Positions 1-9,635 of a stretch of 64,000 nt of DNA are shown piece after piece. The notes below the pieces were generated by a model, which was given only the letters and a program-made list of their open reading frames with translations, had not been told where the DNA came from and searched no databases. The stretch is from Cobetia crustatorum (GTDB lineage Bacteria > Pseudomonadota > Gammaproteobacteria > Pseudomonadales > Halomonadaceae), in the NCBI RefSeq assembly GCF_000591415.1, contig NZ_JEMF01000021.1, positions 1 to 64,000 on the forward strand, given 5' to 3'. A program made the translations under genes and the position numbers. The first letter of the stretch is position 1. Each line of letters opens with the position of its first letter.

Positions 1-34
1 ATGGGTGCCCTGTTACGCGTTATATCATCCTCGC

Positions 35-349
35 CTACGACGAAGTGGCGCTCGCGGCCTTATCAGCTCGACGCTTACGCGCCAGCTTCGGATCAGTGAT
101 CAGCGGACGATACACCTCGACTCGATCGCCTACCGCCAGCACATGCTCCTCCGGCTTGCGCAATGACTTGCCGAAGATGCCCAGGTCTGCCTCGAGAAAG
201 ACTTCGGCACTGAGCGTCGGGAAATGTTGCTCCAGATGCGCCATGCGCACAGCGTCACGCGCCGTAGTACCGGGCGCTACTGCCAACGATACAATCTTCT
301 GCTTCTCGGGTAGCGCATAGGCCACCTCGACCGTGATTCTGTCGCTCAT
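35..349 (-). CDS. ratB: RnfH family protein (RatB/YfjF-like)
   Basis: Small (104 aa) acidic-to-basic protein of the RnfH/UPF0125 family, a ubiquitin-like beta-grasp fold whose biochemical role is not settled. The sequence shows the family pattern: an early stretch MSDRITVEVAYALPEKQ, a central GIFGKSLRKPEEHVLAVGD region and a basic tail (LARKRRADKA). The start at 349 is preferred over an upstream in-frame start because AAGGA lies a few bases before it. It is transcribed after ratA with a 59-base gap, the usual gammaproteobacterial order next to smpB. The E. coli pair was once described as toxin-antitoxin; nothing here demonstrates that. Confidence 0.88.
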   Translation of the reverse strand: MSDRITVEVAYALPEKQKIVSLAVAPGTTARDAVRMAHLEQHFPTLSAEVFLEADLGIFGKSLRKPEEHVLAVGDRVEVYRPLITDPKLARKRRADKAASATSS

Positions 350-408
350 GTCTGTTCCTTGTCTCGCGCTTACCGCACCCATATCTATAAAGCGGTTTCA
401 GGACGCGC

Positions 409-840
409 TTATCGGTATATCTGATCAGCCCGGCGCGTAAATGCATCAACCATCTGCCCTGCAACCTGACTGAACAATTTGCCGAAGGCCATGCCCAGCA
501 GACGATTACTGAACTCGAAATCGAGCGCCAGTGAGACCTTGCAGGCACCCTCACCCAGCGGCGTGAATAGCCAGCGCCCCTCAAGGCGCTTGAAGGGGCC
601 GTCCACCAGGCTCAGCTCTATCCGCTCCGGAGCGAAAAGATCATTGCGGGTCACGAAGCTTTGTTCCATGCCCGCCTTGGACAGGGTCAGCTTGCCCTTG
701 AGGTGATTCTCATCGCGTTCCAGCAATACTGCATTGCTGCAGCCGGACAGGAATTCGGGGTAACGCTCGAAATCATTGACCAGATCGAACATCGCCTGGG
801 CCGAATGCCTTACCAGGGCAGACCGGTTGACCGTAGGCAT
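409..840 (-). CDS. ratA: RatA-type SRPBCC/coenzyme Q-binding (START-like) protein
   Basis: 143-aa protein of the SRPBCC/polyketide-cyclase superfamily, a hydrophobic-cavity fold. Homologues include E. coli RatA (reported to hinder 70S ribosome association) and mitochondrial Coq10, so a role in ubiquinone handling is equally plausible. Recognisable family features are the N-terminal AMFDLVNDFERYPEFL motif and the C-terminal GMAFGKLFSQVAGQMVDAF helix that closes the cavity. Length matches the family. It diverges from smpB across about 160 bases and leads into ratB. Cytoplasmic; no signal peptide. Confidence 0.9.
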   Translation of the reverse strand: MPTVNRSALVRHSAQAMFDLVNDFERYPEFLSGCSNAVLLERDENHLKGKLTLSKAGMEQSFVTRNDLFAPERIELSLVDGPFKRLEGRWLFTPLGEGACKVSLALDFEFSNRLLGMAFGKLFSQVAGQMVDAFTRRADQIYR

Positions 841-1002
841 CTAGCTCTCCGCTGACTTGGATACGCAGCATGCGTATCATGAACAATGGGCCGGCGCATG
901 ATGTGCCGTCTGGCCTTGAATGGTAACACGCCTCCCCCCATCCAAAAGGATGCACCGCAACCCCGTCGGGCAGCGGCAGGAGCAAACGACTAACGAGGCA
1001 AC

Positions 1003-1479
1003 ATGGGCAAGAAAAAGAAACCCGAACAGGGCGGCAACATGATCGCCCAGAACAAGAAGGCACGCCACGAGTACCATATCGAGGAAGTCTTCGAGGCGGG
1101 TCTGGTACTGGCGGGCTGGGAAGTAAAGGCGCTACGGGCCGGCAAGGGTCAGCTGACAGACACCTACATCGTGATCAAGAATGCTGAAGCCTGGCTATTG
1201 GGTTGCCATATCCATCCGCTGGAGACCGTCAACACTCACGCAGTGGCCGATCCACAACGTACCCGCAAGCTGCTGCTGCACAAGAAACAGATTGCGCGCA
1301 TCTTCTCGCGTACTCAGGACAAGGGGCACACCTGCGTACCGGTCAAGCTGTACTGGAAGAATGCGATAGTGAAGTGTGAAATCGCCTTGGTGGAAGGCAA
1401 GAAAATGCACGACAAGCGTGCCACCGAGAAAGACCGCGACTGGAACCGTCAGAAAGCCCGTATCTTGCGTGATCGATAA
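1003..1479 (+). CDS. smpB: SsrA-binding protein SmpB
   Basis: 158-aa tmRNA-binding protein needed for trans-translation: it brings tmRNA to stalled ribosomes and occupies the decoding site. Family marks are [28 protein letters not shown] near residues 21-48 and a lysine/arginine-rich C-terminal tail ([19 protein letters not shown]) that enters the mRNA channel. The N-terminal GKKKK segment is a common gammaproteobacterial variant. GAGG precedes the ATG. Its RNA partner, ssrA, starts about 120 bases downstream on the same strand, the classical arrangement. Confidence 0.97.
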   Translation: MGKKKKPEQGGNMIAQNKKARHEYHIEEVFEAGLVLAGWEVKALRAGKGQLTDTYIVIKNAEAWLLGCHIHPLETVNTHAVADPQRTRKLLLHKKQIARIFSRTQDKGHTCVPVKLYWKNAIVKCEIALVEGKKMHDKRATEKDRDWNRQKARILRDR

Positions 1480-1602
1480 TGGCGGCATGAGACTGTCGTC
1501 GCCGGCAAGCTCCTGTCAGGTCAGAAAATTTTCCTGAAAGCTTGAACTGGCGTAGCACAGTCTCCACCTGTTATAGTGAACGTGTTGTTGCAAGACAGTT
1601 AT

Positions 1603-1958
1603 GGGGGCGTTCTGGCATTCGACGCTGGTGGCAAACCCTGAGGTGCATGCCGAGATCGTAACGTATCTCGTAAATAAAACGTTGCAAATTATATAGTCGC
1701 AAACGACGAAAACTACGCTCTAGCTGCATAAGCTGCTCATGATACCGTTGCGCCTGTTCAAGGTGGATTGAGAACGAGCCCGTATAAACAGGATCGTCCT
1801 GATCGACGTCTCTAAAATCAGGGTTAAAACTCAGAGAATCGCATTGCTGTAGCCTGTCCATTGGCGATAGTCGTGTTAAACCAAATAATGAGACTACGCA
1901 TGTAGAGCCGAAGGCGGAGTGCCGGCGGACACGGGTTCGACTCCCGTCGCCTCCACCA
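1603..1958 (+). ncRNA. ssrA: Transfer-messenger RNA (tmRNA)
   Basis: Both ends of the tRNA-like domain are visible. The 5' strand GGGGGCG (1603-1609) pairs with CGCCTCC before the terminal ACCA (encoded CCA 1956-1958), and a T-arm with GGTTCGACTCC precedes it. Downstream of the 5' end is the conserved TTCTGGCATTCGACGC block. The resume codon starts at 1699 and the tag reads ANDENYALAA followed by TAA (1729-1731), ending in the usual A-L-A-A degron. The RNA is about 356 nt, within the normal one-piece range, and lies just after smpB. Confidence 0.96.
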
Positions 1959-1967
1959 TATCCGTTA

Positions 1968-2003
1968 CAGAAAGGCCTCCCTTCGGGGAGGCCTTTCTGT
2001 TTT
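1968..2003 (+). terminator. Rho-independent terminator of ssrA
   Basis: A 14-bp perfect stem (arms 1968-1981 and 1986-1999, CAGAAAGGCCTCCC and its complement) with a 4-base loop is followed by TTTT. It sits 9 bases after the tmRNA 3' end. It may also stop transcription arriving from the iron ABC operon on the other strand, although no U-rich tail follows in that direction. Confidence 0.9.
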
Positions 2004-2048
2004 CAGATGAAAATTTCCTGTCAGCTCAATGATGGATGACGTTACGCA

Positions 2049-2933
2049 TCACGTCGCGCTGCCACTCAGACGCTCGTGGGTACGGCGTACGCCGATCAGC
2101 AGCGGCGTACCGGTATCGGGGTCTGGTATCAGGCGACACTCGACGCCATACAGCTGACGCACCAATGCTGGCGTCACCACCTCGGCCGGTGGTCCTTCGG
2201 CAATCACGCGGCCCGCGTGCATGGCAACTAGGTGGTCGGCATAACGACAGGCACTGGCCAGGTCATGCACGACCATGACAATCGTCTTGTCCTCAACGTG
2301 AGCCAGCCGCTGAATCAGTTCAAACACCTCGATCTGATGCCCAAGATCCAGCGCAGACGTCGGCTCATCCAGCAATAGCAGCGGCGTCTGCTGCGCCAGT
2401 GCCATGGCAATCCAGGCACGTTGGCGTTGCCCGCCTGACATTGAAGACAACTCGCGCTCCGAGAGGCTCTCGATATCTGCGGCCACCATGGCGGCGGTCA
2501 CGACGCTCTGATCCTGTTGCGACCACTGACTCAGTGCCCCTTGATGAGGCTGACGCCCGAAGCGCACCAGCTCATGCACGGTAACGCCTTCCGGAGAATG
2601 CGTCTCCTGGGGCAACAGAGCGATACGCTGTGCCACATCACGCCGCTTGAGGTGCTGGATATCCTTGCCTTCCAGCAGCACGGAGCCAGATTCCGGCAGC
2701 TGCAAACGAGCCAGTCCCGCCAGCAGGGTCGACTTGCCACAGCCGTTCGGCCCGACGATGGCCGTGACCTTGCCGTCCGGCAGTCCCAGCGTCAGCCCAT
2801 CAATCACCTTGACCCGCTGCTTGCGTACGCCATATCCCAACGTTAGCGCATCGGTCTTCAGAGTCGGTGCTAGTGACAGGTGAGATGCGCAGTCCTGCTG
2901 CGCGGGGGAGTACTGCTTGGCATCGACGCTCAT
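2049..2933 (-). CDS. Iron-siderophore/heme-type ABC transporter ATP-binding protein
   Basis: 294-aa ATPase of the FecE/FepC/FhuC class that powers import of ferric chelates. It has Walker A GPNGCGKST, the signature MSGGQRQR, Walker B LLLLDEPTSALD and the switch histidine in VMVVHDL. The start at 2933 is chosen because AGGAGA lies 7 bases before it; the longer in-frame start has no ribosome site. It is the last gene of a four-gene minus-strand operon (binding protein, permease, permease, ATPase). The chelate cannot be deduced, and no TonB-dependent receptor is present here. Confidence 0.92.
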   Translation of the reverse strand: MSVDAKQYSPAQQDCASHLSLAPTLKTDALTLGYGVRKQRVKVIDGLTLGLPDGKVTAIVGPNGCGKSTLLAGLARLQLPESGSVLLEGKDIQHLKRRDVAQRIALLPQETHSPEGVTVHELVRFGRQPHQGALSQWSQQDQSVVTAAMVAADIESLSERELSSMSGGQRQRAWIAMALAQQTPLLLLDEPTSALDLGHQIEVFELIQRLAHVEDKTIVMVVHDLASACRYADHLVAMHAGRVIAEGPPAEVVTPALVRQLYGVECRLIPDPDTGTPLLIGVRRTHERLSGSAT

Positions 2934-3038
2934 GGCGCGCTCTCCTGAAACGTCATTGATCACTGTACCGTTCTTAGCCACAGCGGCCTGTCGACAGGTC
3001 ACTCCTGTCGACAAAAATTGGGGGGGCTTTGGTATGGA

Positions 3039-4142
3039 TCAGCGAGGGCTACGCAGCAATATCCATAGCAAGTAGGGGCTACCGACCACTGCCATCACGA
3101 TACCTACCGGTACTTCCAGTGGGGATAGAAGCGTGCGCCCAGCCAAATCCGCCAGCACCATGACGAGCGCCCCCGCCAATGCCGATGCCAGCAGTGGCAC
3201 TCCTTTGTGGCGAGACAGATAGCGCGCAATTTCAGGGCCCACCAGCGCCACCATACCTACCGGCCCCGCGACAGCTACTGCCGCAGCCGTCAGCACGACG
3301 GATAGCCACAGAATCATCAGACGCATGCGAGCGACAGGTAGCCCCAATCCCGTTGCTACTCGGTCCGTGAAGCGGAGTGTATTCAGCCCCCGCCCCAACC
3401 ATAGTGCCAGTGGAAGCCCAATCAGCATGGCAATCCCTAGCCAAATGACTGAATTCGCATCGCGGGCGTTGAGGCTACCCACCGTCCACGGATAGGCATT
3501 GTTGGCTACATCGATAGAGACACGCGCCAGCATCAGCTGGGTGCCTGCGCCGAACAGTGCACCGACGCCAATGCCTGCGACAAGAAAACGATAGCCTCGC
3601 GTACCGATGCCGCCCGACAACCCGAAAGCGAGCGCCATGGCGACGACGGCGCCGCTGAGTGCCATCGCGGGGGGAGCAATCGATGCGCCTAACCCCACCA
3701 CCGATGCGACCGCAAATGCCGTGGCACCATTGTCGATCCCGATGATGCCTGGCGTCGCCAACCGATTGCCGGCCAATGTCTGCATCAGACATCCCGCAAG
3801 CGCGAAGGCAGCCCCTGTCCCCATGCCGGCCAGCAATCGGGGCAGCCGCAGCTCCTGAACGACAAAGACGTGCATGAATTCCCCGATGCCAAAGATGGCT
3901 TTGAGCGCATCCAGCAGATCAAGTCCCGCACTGCCAAGTGTGAGTGACGCAAGGCTGGACATCAGCAGCGCAGCCAATAGTCCACAGGCCGCAAGAAGCG
4001 GCGCGCGATACACCAGCAGCGACACAGCGCCCCAACGCCACCATAAGGTACCAGCGGGAGCACTCGCGATAGACAAGGGAGAGGTAGGCGTAGATACCGC
4101 CGAACAGAACGTCGGGGATCTATACAGTTTTGTTTCAGGCAT
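3039..4142 (-). CDS. FecCD-family iron ABC transporter permease (second)
   Basis: About 367-aa membrane permease of the FecCD/BtuC family, with many hydrophobic segments and the family motif ELRLPRLLAGMGTGAAFALAG followed by NRLATPGIIGI, which corresponds to the ELR-PR and NPLA-P-LLG signatures. The conserved GPVGMVALVGPEIAR segment near the C-terminus is the coupling-helix region contacting the ATPase. The N-terminal 45 or so residues are a cytoplasmic extension. It probably pairs with the permease encoded upstream as a heterodimer, as in FecCD or FepDG. Confidence 0.9.
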   Translation of the reverse strand: MPETKLYRSPTFCSAVSTPTSPLSIASAPAGTLWWRWGAVSLLVYRAPLLAACGLLAALLMSSLASLTLGSAGLDLLDALKAIFGIGEFMHVFVVQELRLPRLLAGMGTGAAFALAGCLMQTLAGNRLATPGIIGIDNGATAFAVASVVGLGASIAPPAMALSGAVVAMALAFGLSGGIGTRGYRFLVAGIGVGALFGAGTQLMLARVSIDVANNAYPWTVGSLNARDANSVIWLGIAMLIGLPLALWLGRGLNTLRFTDRVATGLGLPVARMRLMILWLSVVLTAAAVAVAGPVGMVALVGPEIARYLSRHKGVPLLASALAGALVMVLADLAGRTLLSPLEVPVGIVMAVVGSPYLLWILLRSPR

Positions 4143-4244
4143 CAACGGTTCCAGATATCAGCGGTTCCAAACATCAACAACGCACAGGATCAGTCACACA
4201 AGGACTCAGCGGCTCAGGTGACATCGCCATCGCGGGCCGTCACT

Positions 4245-5357
4245 TCACAGCGTGGGCAGGCGCCGCGCACGCACCACGGCAATCAGCACCGGGGCGCCGA
4301 GCAGCGTGGTCAGGACGCCCAGCGGCAGTTCCGACGGCGGCACTACCAACCGTGAGATCACATCGGCCGTCAGCAGCATGGTCACGCCCAGCGGCAGGCA
4401 CAGCCATAAAGTGCGGCGGATGTCTGCTCCACACAGTGCGCGCGCCACATAGGGCACGGCCAGGCCGACAAAAGCCACCGGGCCCGCCAGTGCCGTCGCG
4501 GCCCCGACGAGCAGTGCGACCACCAATATCGTGATCTGCCGCACTCGCTCTGGCCGATGACCAAGACCGCTCGCCACCTGCTCGCCCAACACCAGGGCGG
4601 CCAACGGACGCGCCAGCCACAGCGTCAGCACAACTGCCAGCAGCAGGCTGGGCAGGCAGTGGTAGAGCGCACTCAGTGAACGGCCCGCCAGGCTGCCCAC
4701 CACCCAGAAACGAATCTCGTCGGCGGCACGCTGGTCAATCAGCAACACCAATGACGTCAATGCGACCAGCAAGCTGGAGAGCGCTGCTCCCGCCAGCACC
4801 AGGCGAACCGGATCCTGTCGGGCCCCACGCACACGTACCGTACTCATGACGAACAGACAGCCCAACAACGCGCCACTCTGGGCCACGATCACGTGCATGC
4901 CTGCGGCCTCAATGCCCAGCAACAACGCCACGGCGACCGCAAAGGAAGCGCCGGCACTGACACCCAGCAATCCCGGCTCAGCCAGCGGATTGCGCGCCAC
5001 GACCTGCATCAGCGCGCCACCACAGGCCAGCATCATGCCCACGACAATGCCGATCAGCGTCCGCGGCGCGCGTAGTTCATAGACGACAAAGCGTGCTTCT
5101 TCACTGCCCTGCCCCATCAAGGCCTTCAGTGCCTGCATAGGCCCCACCTGTCCCGCTCCCCACAACAGGCTTGCCAGACAGGTCAACAATGCGATCGCAC
5201 AGGCCAGCGGCATCACCTTCCACAACGCAAGGCGTCCAGTGACCTTGCGAGTCGCCGGAGCCGAGTCGGCCATCGGTACTGCTGAGCTAGAGGGCATTGC
5301 TGAGCTAGAAGACATCGCTGAGACGTGCGATCGAGGGATCATCTCGTCAGCCTGCAT
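4245..5357 (-). CDS. FecCD-family iron ABC transporter permease (first)
   Basis: About 370-aa inner-membrane permease. It shows ELRAPRTLIGIVVGMMLACGG, NPLAEPGLLGVSAGA (the strong FecCD signature) and GPVAFVGLAVPYVAR, the ATPase-coupling region. The start at 5357 is chosen because AGGAGG lies 4 bases upstream; a further start about 15 codons later is possible, as the first roughly 45 residues are serine/methionine-rich and poorly conserved. It is encoded between the binding protein and the second permease, in the same orientation, with about 60-100 base gaps. Confidence 0.9.
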   Translation of the reverse strand: MQADEMIPRSHVSAMSSSSAMPSSSAVPMADSAPATRKVTGRLALWKVMPLACAIALLTCLASLLWGAGQVGPMQALKALMGQGSEEARFVVYELRAPRTLIGIVVGMMLACGGALMQVVARNPLAEPGLLGVSAGASFAVAVALLLGIEAAGMHVIVAQSGALLGCLFVMSTVRVRGARQDPVRLVLAGAALSSLLVALTSLVLLIDQRAADEIRFWVVGSLAGRSLSALYHCLPSLLLAVVLTLWLARPLAALVLGEQVASGLGHRPERVRQITILVVALLVGAATALAGPVAFVGLAVPYVARALCGADIRRTLWLCLPLGVTMLLTADVISRLVVPPSELPLGVLTTLLGAPVLIAVVRARRLPTL

Positions 5358-5420
5358 GCATCCTCCTGCACGCGTCATGCGCCAGAACGTAGTGCATGGC
5401 GGCGATATGATGACGACTCA

Positions 5421-6428
5421 TCATTCGCGATCTTGATCATGCAAGTCATCACGCACGCTATCGAGATCCTTCAACAGCGCTTCGGCGGCCAGCGGACCGC
5501 TAGCGCTCGTCCACAGCTGACCATCCACGCCCACCAGCCCTTGGCGGCTGGCAAGCTTCAAGCGCTGGAAGACCGGCTGCGACGCCAGTGCCTCGACAGC
5601 CTCATTGGAGGTATGGTCCAACGTCGCAAGGAAGATAGTCTGAGCATCGATGCGCGAGAGATTCTCGTCACTCAACGGATCAGAGTGCGGCCGGCCGGCC
5701 TTGACCAGGTCACTGCCTGCCAGCTGATAACCACTGGCAGTGAGCAAGCCGGTGGCAAACAACTGATCAGACATCACCAGCAATCCTCCTGGCATGCGAC
5801 GCACCAGACTGGCCGTCTGTGGCGCCGACATCCGTGATTTGAGATGTGCTGCATGAGACTCGATCGCCGCAAGGCGCTTCTCGAGCACAGCCGCCGCGTC
5901 ATCACCCAACGCCTCAGCATAGGTGCGACTCTGTGCCTTCCAGGCATCTGACGTCAGCTCGGCAGCGGCGGGCACGATGGTCGGTGCCAATCGTGAGAAC
6001 AGCTGATACTGGGTCAGATCCAATCCGGGAGGCGCCAGAATCATGTCCGGCTTGAGCGCCACGACCGCTTCAATGTTGAACTCGCGCGGCGTACCAATAA
6101 TGGCAATCTTCGGTACCTGCGGTGCTATATAGGCAGCGACACCGTCACCTCCGCGCGTCGTGACGGCGCCCAATGGGGTGATCTGACTCGCTACCGCCAC
6201 ATCCAGCGCACCTTCATAGAGAGTGACGACGCGCTTGGGCGTGCCCTCGATCTCCAGCTCGCCGAAGGCAGTCTCGACACTGCGTGCCTCAGCCGATAAC
6301 GAAGCGTCCAACAGTAGCACGGCCACTGACGCCAGCAGGCTGCTGCGCAAGCCGTTTCTCAAGCCCACCTTACGTGACAGCTCTTGAGAGGAAAGCGCCA
6401 ACGCGGCAAGGTCTCTACGGTTCTCCAT
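5421..6428 (-). CDS. Iron-chelate ABC transporter periplasmic binding protein (FhuD/FecB type)
   Basis: About 335-aa TroA-like binding protein delivering a ferric chelate to the permease pair. A basic start and hydrophobic segment (roughly residues 26-46, ending LSAEA) look like a Sec signal peptide. The mature part begins with the family pattern KRVVTLYEGALDVAVA and contains ALKPDMILAPPG and LLVMSDQLFATGLL. The start at 6428 is preferred: GGAG lies 6 bases upstream, while the longer reading frame to 6560 adds a nonconserved leader. It is the first gene of the operon, so a promoter probably lies in 6429-6640. Confidence 0.88.
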   Translation of the reverse strand: MENRRDLAALALSSQELSRKVGLRNGLRSSLLASVAVLLLDASLSAEARSVETAFGELEIEGTPKRVVTLYEGALDVAVASQITPLGAVTTRGGDGVAAYIAPQVPKIAIIGTPREFNIEAVVALKPDMILAPPGLDLTQYQLFSRLAPTIVPAAAELTSDAWKAQSRTYAEALGDDAAAVLEKRLAAIESHAAHLKSRMSAPQTASLVRRMPGGLLVMSDQLFATGLLTASGYQLAGSDLVKAGRPHSDPLSDENLSRIDAQTIFLATLDHTSNEAVEALASQPVFQRLKLASRQGLVGVDGQLWTSASGPLAAEALLKDLDSVRDDLHDQDRE

Positions 6429-7014
6429 GCAGTTCTCCATGAACCAGGCACTAAATGAGGGGTCGGCCGTCATACGTGAACAGCCGCGGGGAAATGGGCG
6501 GGAGCAGGTGGTCATGAGCGGCCACGTGAGTACCCCGCACAGCATCAAGCGGTCGAGCATGATTCTCCAACGAATGTTCTCGATGCCAGAAGCACCATGA
6601 TAAACCAGTTTCGTGAATAATAATCAGTCGCAACACTACTTACTCTCTTCTCCTGCCACCACACCGGGTCGTGCAACGCCACATTGCATGCTGCCGGTCA
6701 GAAGAAATCGCCGAACGCGGCCACAAACACAGCAAAAAGCTTGAAGGATGACCATGCCTACCGCAGGCTGTGGCACACAAATGTCTCTCTAAAGCAGAGA
6801 TCAGGGTTGGGTTAACGCAAACTGCCCCGATAACTGTTGCATGGTGCGTGCGCAGGATGCTCGCGACATCACCTCACATCTGCCTGACAGATCCTCGCGT
6901 TACTGCTTAGAGCCTGCATGTTCAGATGCCTGCGTGCATATGAAGTACCTGCAGAGTCTGCTCGACACACCACTACATGCCCATCACACACTCATCAAAC
7001 AGGAGAAGCCATCT
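6429..7014. other. Divergent intergenic region between iron operon and MscS gene
   Basis: 586 bases between divergent start codons. No convincing coding sequence. At about 6613-6629 there is TGAATAATAATCAG, a partial match to the repeated GATAAT hexamers of Fur boxes, suitably placed for the iron operon promoter. The segment 6840-7000 is an in-frame extension of the MscS gene but has no ribosome site and a composition unlike a protein leader, so it is treated as untranslated. Confidence 0.45.
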
Positions 7015-9480
7015 GTGGCGATTCCGACTCCCCCGCACTCCCCTCCCGCTCACGTTTCGTCTACCTCCCGTGCGGCCAATCCCTCTTCTTGGCTGATGCA
7101 TGGGTTGATGATGGTGATCATGGCGCTGAGCCTCGCGTTCAGTGGCCTATCTCATGCCGCACCGGCCAATAATGATACCGAGGCAGCTGCTCCCTCCTAT
7201 GAGAGCCTGGCGAATCTGCTGGAAGATCCGGGCCAGCGCGAGGCGCTGATTGAAGGGCTGCGTCAGATGGGTGACAAGACAAGCGACAAGGCTGTTGACG
7301 TGGCTGGCTCGGAAGTCACTCTCGACGAGGAATCTCCCTCGATATCACGTCAACTGGCCGAAATCAGTCAAGATTTGGTCGCTGATCTCTCCGCCACTCT
7401 GGATAGAGTGCTCGGGACCCTGGAGGGTCTGAACAGCGAAGATGCCGAAAAAGTCGACTGGAGTCATTTCGGTGAAGAGGCCATCAGTCTCGGTTTGGTA
7501 GTCATCTCTACCATCGCGCTGTTCCTGGTGATGCGCCGACTGGCACACCCGCTCTTCGGTCGCGTGAGTCAGTGGTCACTGGATGGTCAGCATCGCAGCC
7601 CACTGTTGCGCACCCTGATCGCCGTGATCGTTGCCGCGCTGGTAGACCTCGCCGTGATTGGCCTAGCCTTCCTTGGTGGCTACCTGCTGGCGATCTTTGC
7701 CTATGGTGAGCAAGGAGTGATTGGTCAGCGTGAGTCGATGTTCTTGAACGCCTATCTGGTAATCGAGCTATTCAAGGCATTGATGCGCATGCTGTTCTCT
7801 TCTGGCTATCAGGGCCTGCGCCTGCTGCCGATGCGTGCTGAAGTGGCACGCTACTGGAATCGTTCACTGGCACTGCTGTCTGGCTTTATTGGCTATGGCA
7901 TCCTCGTCGTTGTCCCGATGATCAATAACAATCTGGCACCGGCACTGGGTAGCTTCGTGGGCCTGCTGATCATGGCTGCAGCGCTGATCTGGGCCGTCGT
8001 CGTGATTATGCGCAACCGTATCCTGCTGCGTGACCGCCTGCTCAATCAGGCTGTCGAGACACACAACAGCATCATCGCTGTGTGCCTACGCATCCTCGCG
8101 AGCACCTGGCACTTGATTGCACTGGCCTACTTCATCACGCTATTCGTGATCTCGCAGACCACGCCAGAAACGGCACTGCCGTTCATGATGGCCGCGACCC
8201 TCAAGACATTGCTGGCCATCGGTGGTGGCGCCTTGCTCTCGCGCGTCCTCACGCAGTTGATCGGCAAGCGCATCATGGTCTCTGACAACCTGCGTGGTCA
8301 GTTGCCGATGCTGGAGAAGCGCCTCAATTCCTACATCCCGACCGCACTGCGTATCATGCGTGCCATCATTCTGATCGTCGTGATCGGCATGGTGCTGAAT
8401 GCATGGGGCGTCGTGGCACTCGGCACCTGGCTGGCGACAGATACTGGTGCTCAGCTGCTGTCACGCGTCTTCCATGTGCTGTTCATCGTCGGCTTCTCCG
8501 TACTGCTGTGGATCGGTATTGCCAGTCTGATCGAGCACAAGCTCAATCCGGATACTGGCAAAGGCAAGCCGTCGGCGCGTGTCGAGACACTGCTAGCGCT
8601 GTTCCGCAATGCCATCGCCATCGCCATGATCATCTTCACCGTAATGATTGTGCTGTCCGAGATCGGCATCGATATCGGCCCACTATTGGCCGGTGCCGGG
8701 GTGCTGGGTCTGGCGATCGGCTTTGGCGCTCAGAAGATGGTGCAGGACATCATTACCGGGGTATTCATCCAGCTAGAGAACGCTATCAACACTGGTGATG
8801 TCGTCTCTGCTGGCGGAGTGACAGGTACCGCAGAACGCCTGACTATCCGTTCGGTTGGCATCCGTGATCTGTCCGGCACCTTCCATATCGTGCCGTTCTC
8901 TTCCGTGGATACCGTGTCCAACTACATGCGTGACTTTGCTTACCATGTCGGCGAGTACGGCATCTCTTATCGTGAGAATGTCGATCACGCCATCGTGCAT
9001 CTGCGTGCTGCCTTCGATGAGCTGCAGGCCGGTAGCTATGGACCTGAAATTCTCGAACCCGTCACGGTAGCCGGGGTGTCGGCACTTGCGGATAGCGCGG
9101 TCAACATTCGTGTGATGATAAAGACCAGTCCAGGTAATCAGTGGGCCATCGGACGCGAGTACAACAAGCTCGTGAAACAGCATTTCGACGCCGCTGGTAT
9201 CGAGATTCCGTTCCCGCACATGACGATGTACTTCGGTCAGGACAAGGAGGGTGGCGCGCCGCCAGCCAACGTACGTACCATGAACTCTCCGTTCGTGATC
9301 GATGGCTCGGCTGCAGGGCAGCCTAAAACCCCCGAGCAGCGTGAGGCTCTACAGGCACTCAAGAAAAGTGCCAAAGAGGAAGAGCCGCTCACTCGCCATG
9401 CAGCGAAAGATGGCGAAGTCATCGATGATGACGAAAAGCGTATTCGGCAGACTACCCAGCCGGATGCTGATGGTGACTGA
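7015..9480 (+). CDS. MscS-family mechanosensitive channel (large, YbiO-like)
   Basis: About 821-aa inner-membrane channel thought to release solutes on hypo-osmotic shock. I place the start at GTG 7015: AGGAG (7001-7005) lies 9 bases upstream, and the codons before it lack any ribosome site. A signal peptide follows (MVIMALSLAFSGLSHA), then a periplasmic coiled region, many membrane segments, and a C-terminal MscS domain near residues 550-720 with the pore-helix pattern LLAGAGVLGLAIGFGAQ and DIITGVFIQLENAINTGD. The polar C-terminal tail is rich in K, E and D. The size and N-terminal domain resemble YbiO/MscK-type channels rather than the short MscS. Confidence 0.9.
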   Translation: MAIPTPPHSPPAHVSSTSRAANPSSWLMHGLMMVIMALSLAFSGLSHAAPANNDTEAAAPSYESLANLLEDPGQREALIEGLRQMGDKTSDKAVDVAGSEVTLDEESPSISRQLAEISQDLVADLSATLDRVLGTLEGLNSEDAEKVDWSHFGEEAISLGLVVISTIALFLVMRRLAHPLFGRVSQWSLDGQHRSPLLRTLIAVIVAALVDLAVIGLAFLGGYLLAIFAYGEQGVIGQRESMFLNAYLVIELFKALMRMLFSSGYQGLRLLPMRAEVARYWNRSLALLSGFIGYGILVVVPMINNNLAPALGSFVGLLIMAAALIWAVVVIMRNRILLRDRLLNQAVETHNSIIAVCLRILASTWHLIALAYFITLFVISQTTPETALPFMMAATLKTLLAIGGGALLSRVLTQLIGKRIMVSDNLRGQLPMLEKRLNSYIPTALRIMRAIILIVVIGMVLNAWGVVALGTWLATDTGAQLLSRVFHVLFIVGFSVLLWIGIASLIEHKLNPDTGKGKPSARVETLLALFRNAIAIAMIIFTVMIVLSEIGIDIGPLLAGAGVLGLAIGFGAQKMVQDIITGVFIQLENAINTGDVVSAGGVTGTAERLTIRSVGIRDLSGTFHIVPFSSVDTVSNYMRDFAYHVGEYGISYRENVDHAIVHLRAAFDELQAGSYGPEILEPVTVAGVSALADSAVNIRVMIKTSPGNQWAIGREYNKLVKQHFDAAGIEIPFPHMTMYFGQDKEGGAPPANVRTMNSPFVIDGSAAGQPKTPEQREALQALKKSAKEEEPLTRHAAKDGEVIDDDEKRIRQTTQPDADGD

Positions 9481-9548
9481 TCTCTTGGCTGACGGCAGAT
9501 GATTCATTTGCAGTGCATGCCTGAAGCGAAAGAGATGATGCTGTAACG

Positions 9549-9590
9549 AAAACGCCCCCCGAGCCAATGGCTCGGGGGCGTTTTTTTTTG
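9549..9590. terminator. Terminator after the MscS-family gene
   Basis: Stem AACGCCCCCCGAG / CTCGGGGGCGTT with a short loop (CCAATGG) and nine T residues (9581-9589). Strong on the plus strand. On the minus strand it is followed by CGTTTTCG, so it may also serve the convergent lipoprotein gene. Confidence 0.9.
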
Positions 9591-9635
9591 CGGCCATGAA
9601 AAAGAAAAATTATCCTCTCATGCGCAAGATATCAC

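Noticed and set aside
35-840. ratAB as a toxin-antitoxin module
   Set aside because: The conserved placement by smpB and family homology fit housekeeping genes; nothing in the sequence shows toxin-antitoxin function.
1571-1861. 96-codon minus-strand reading frame across 1571-1861
   Set aside because: It is antisense to the tmRNA gene, whose ends and tag are clear, and shows no protein-family pattern or ribosome site.
6841-7014. 58-residue N-terminal extension of the MscS-family protein
   Set aside because: No ribosome site lies before ATG 6841, the residues do not resemble a signal peptide, and GTG 7015 has AGGAG at good spacing.
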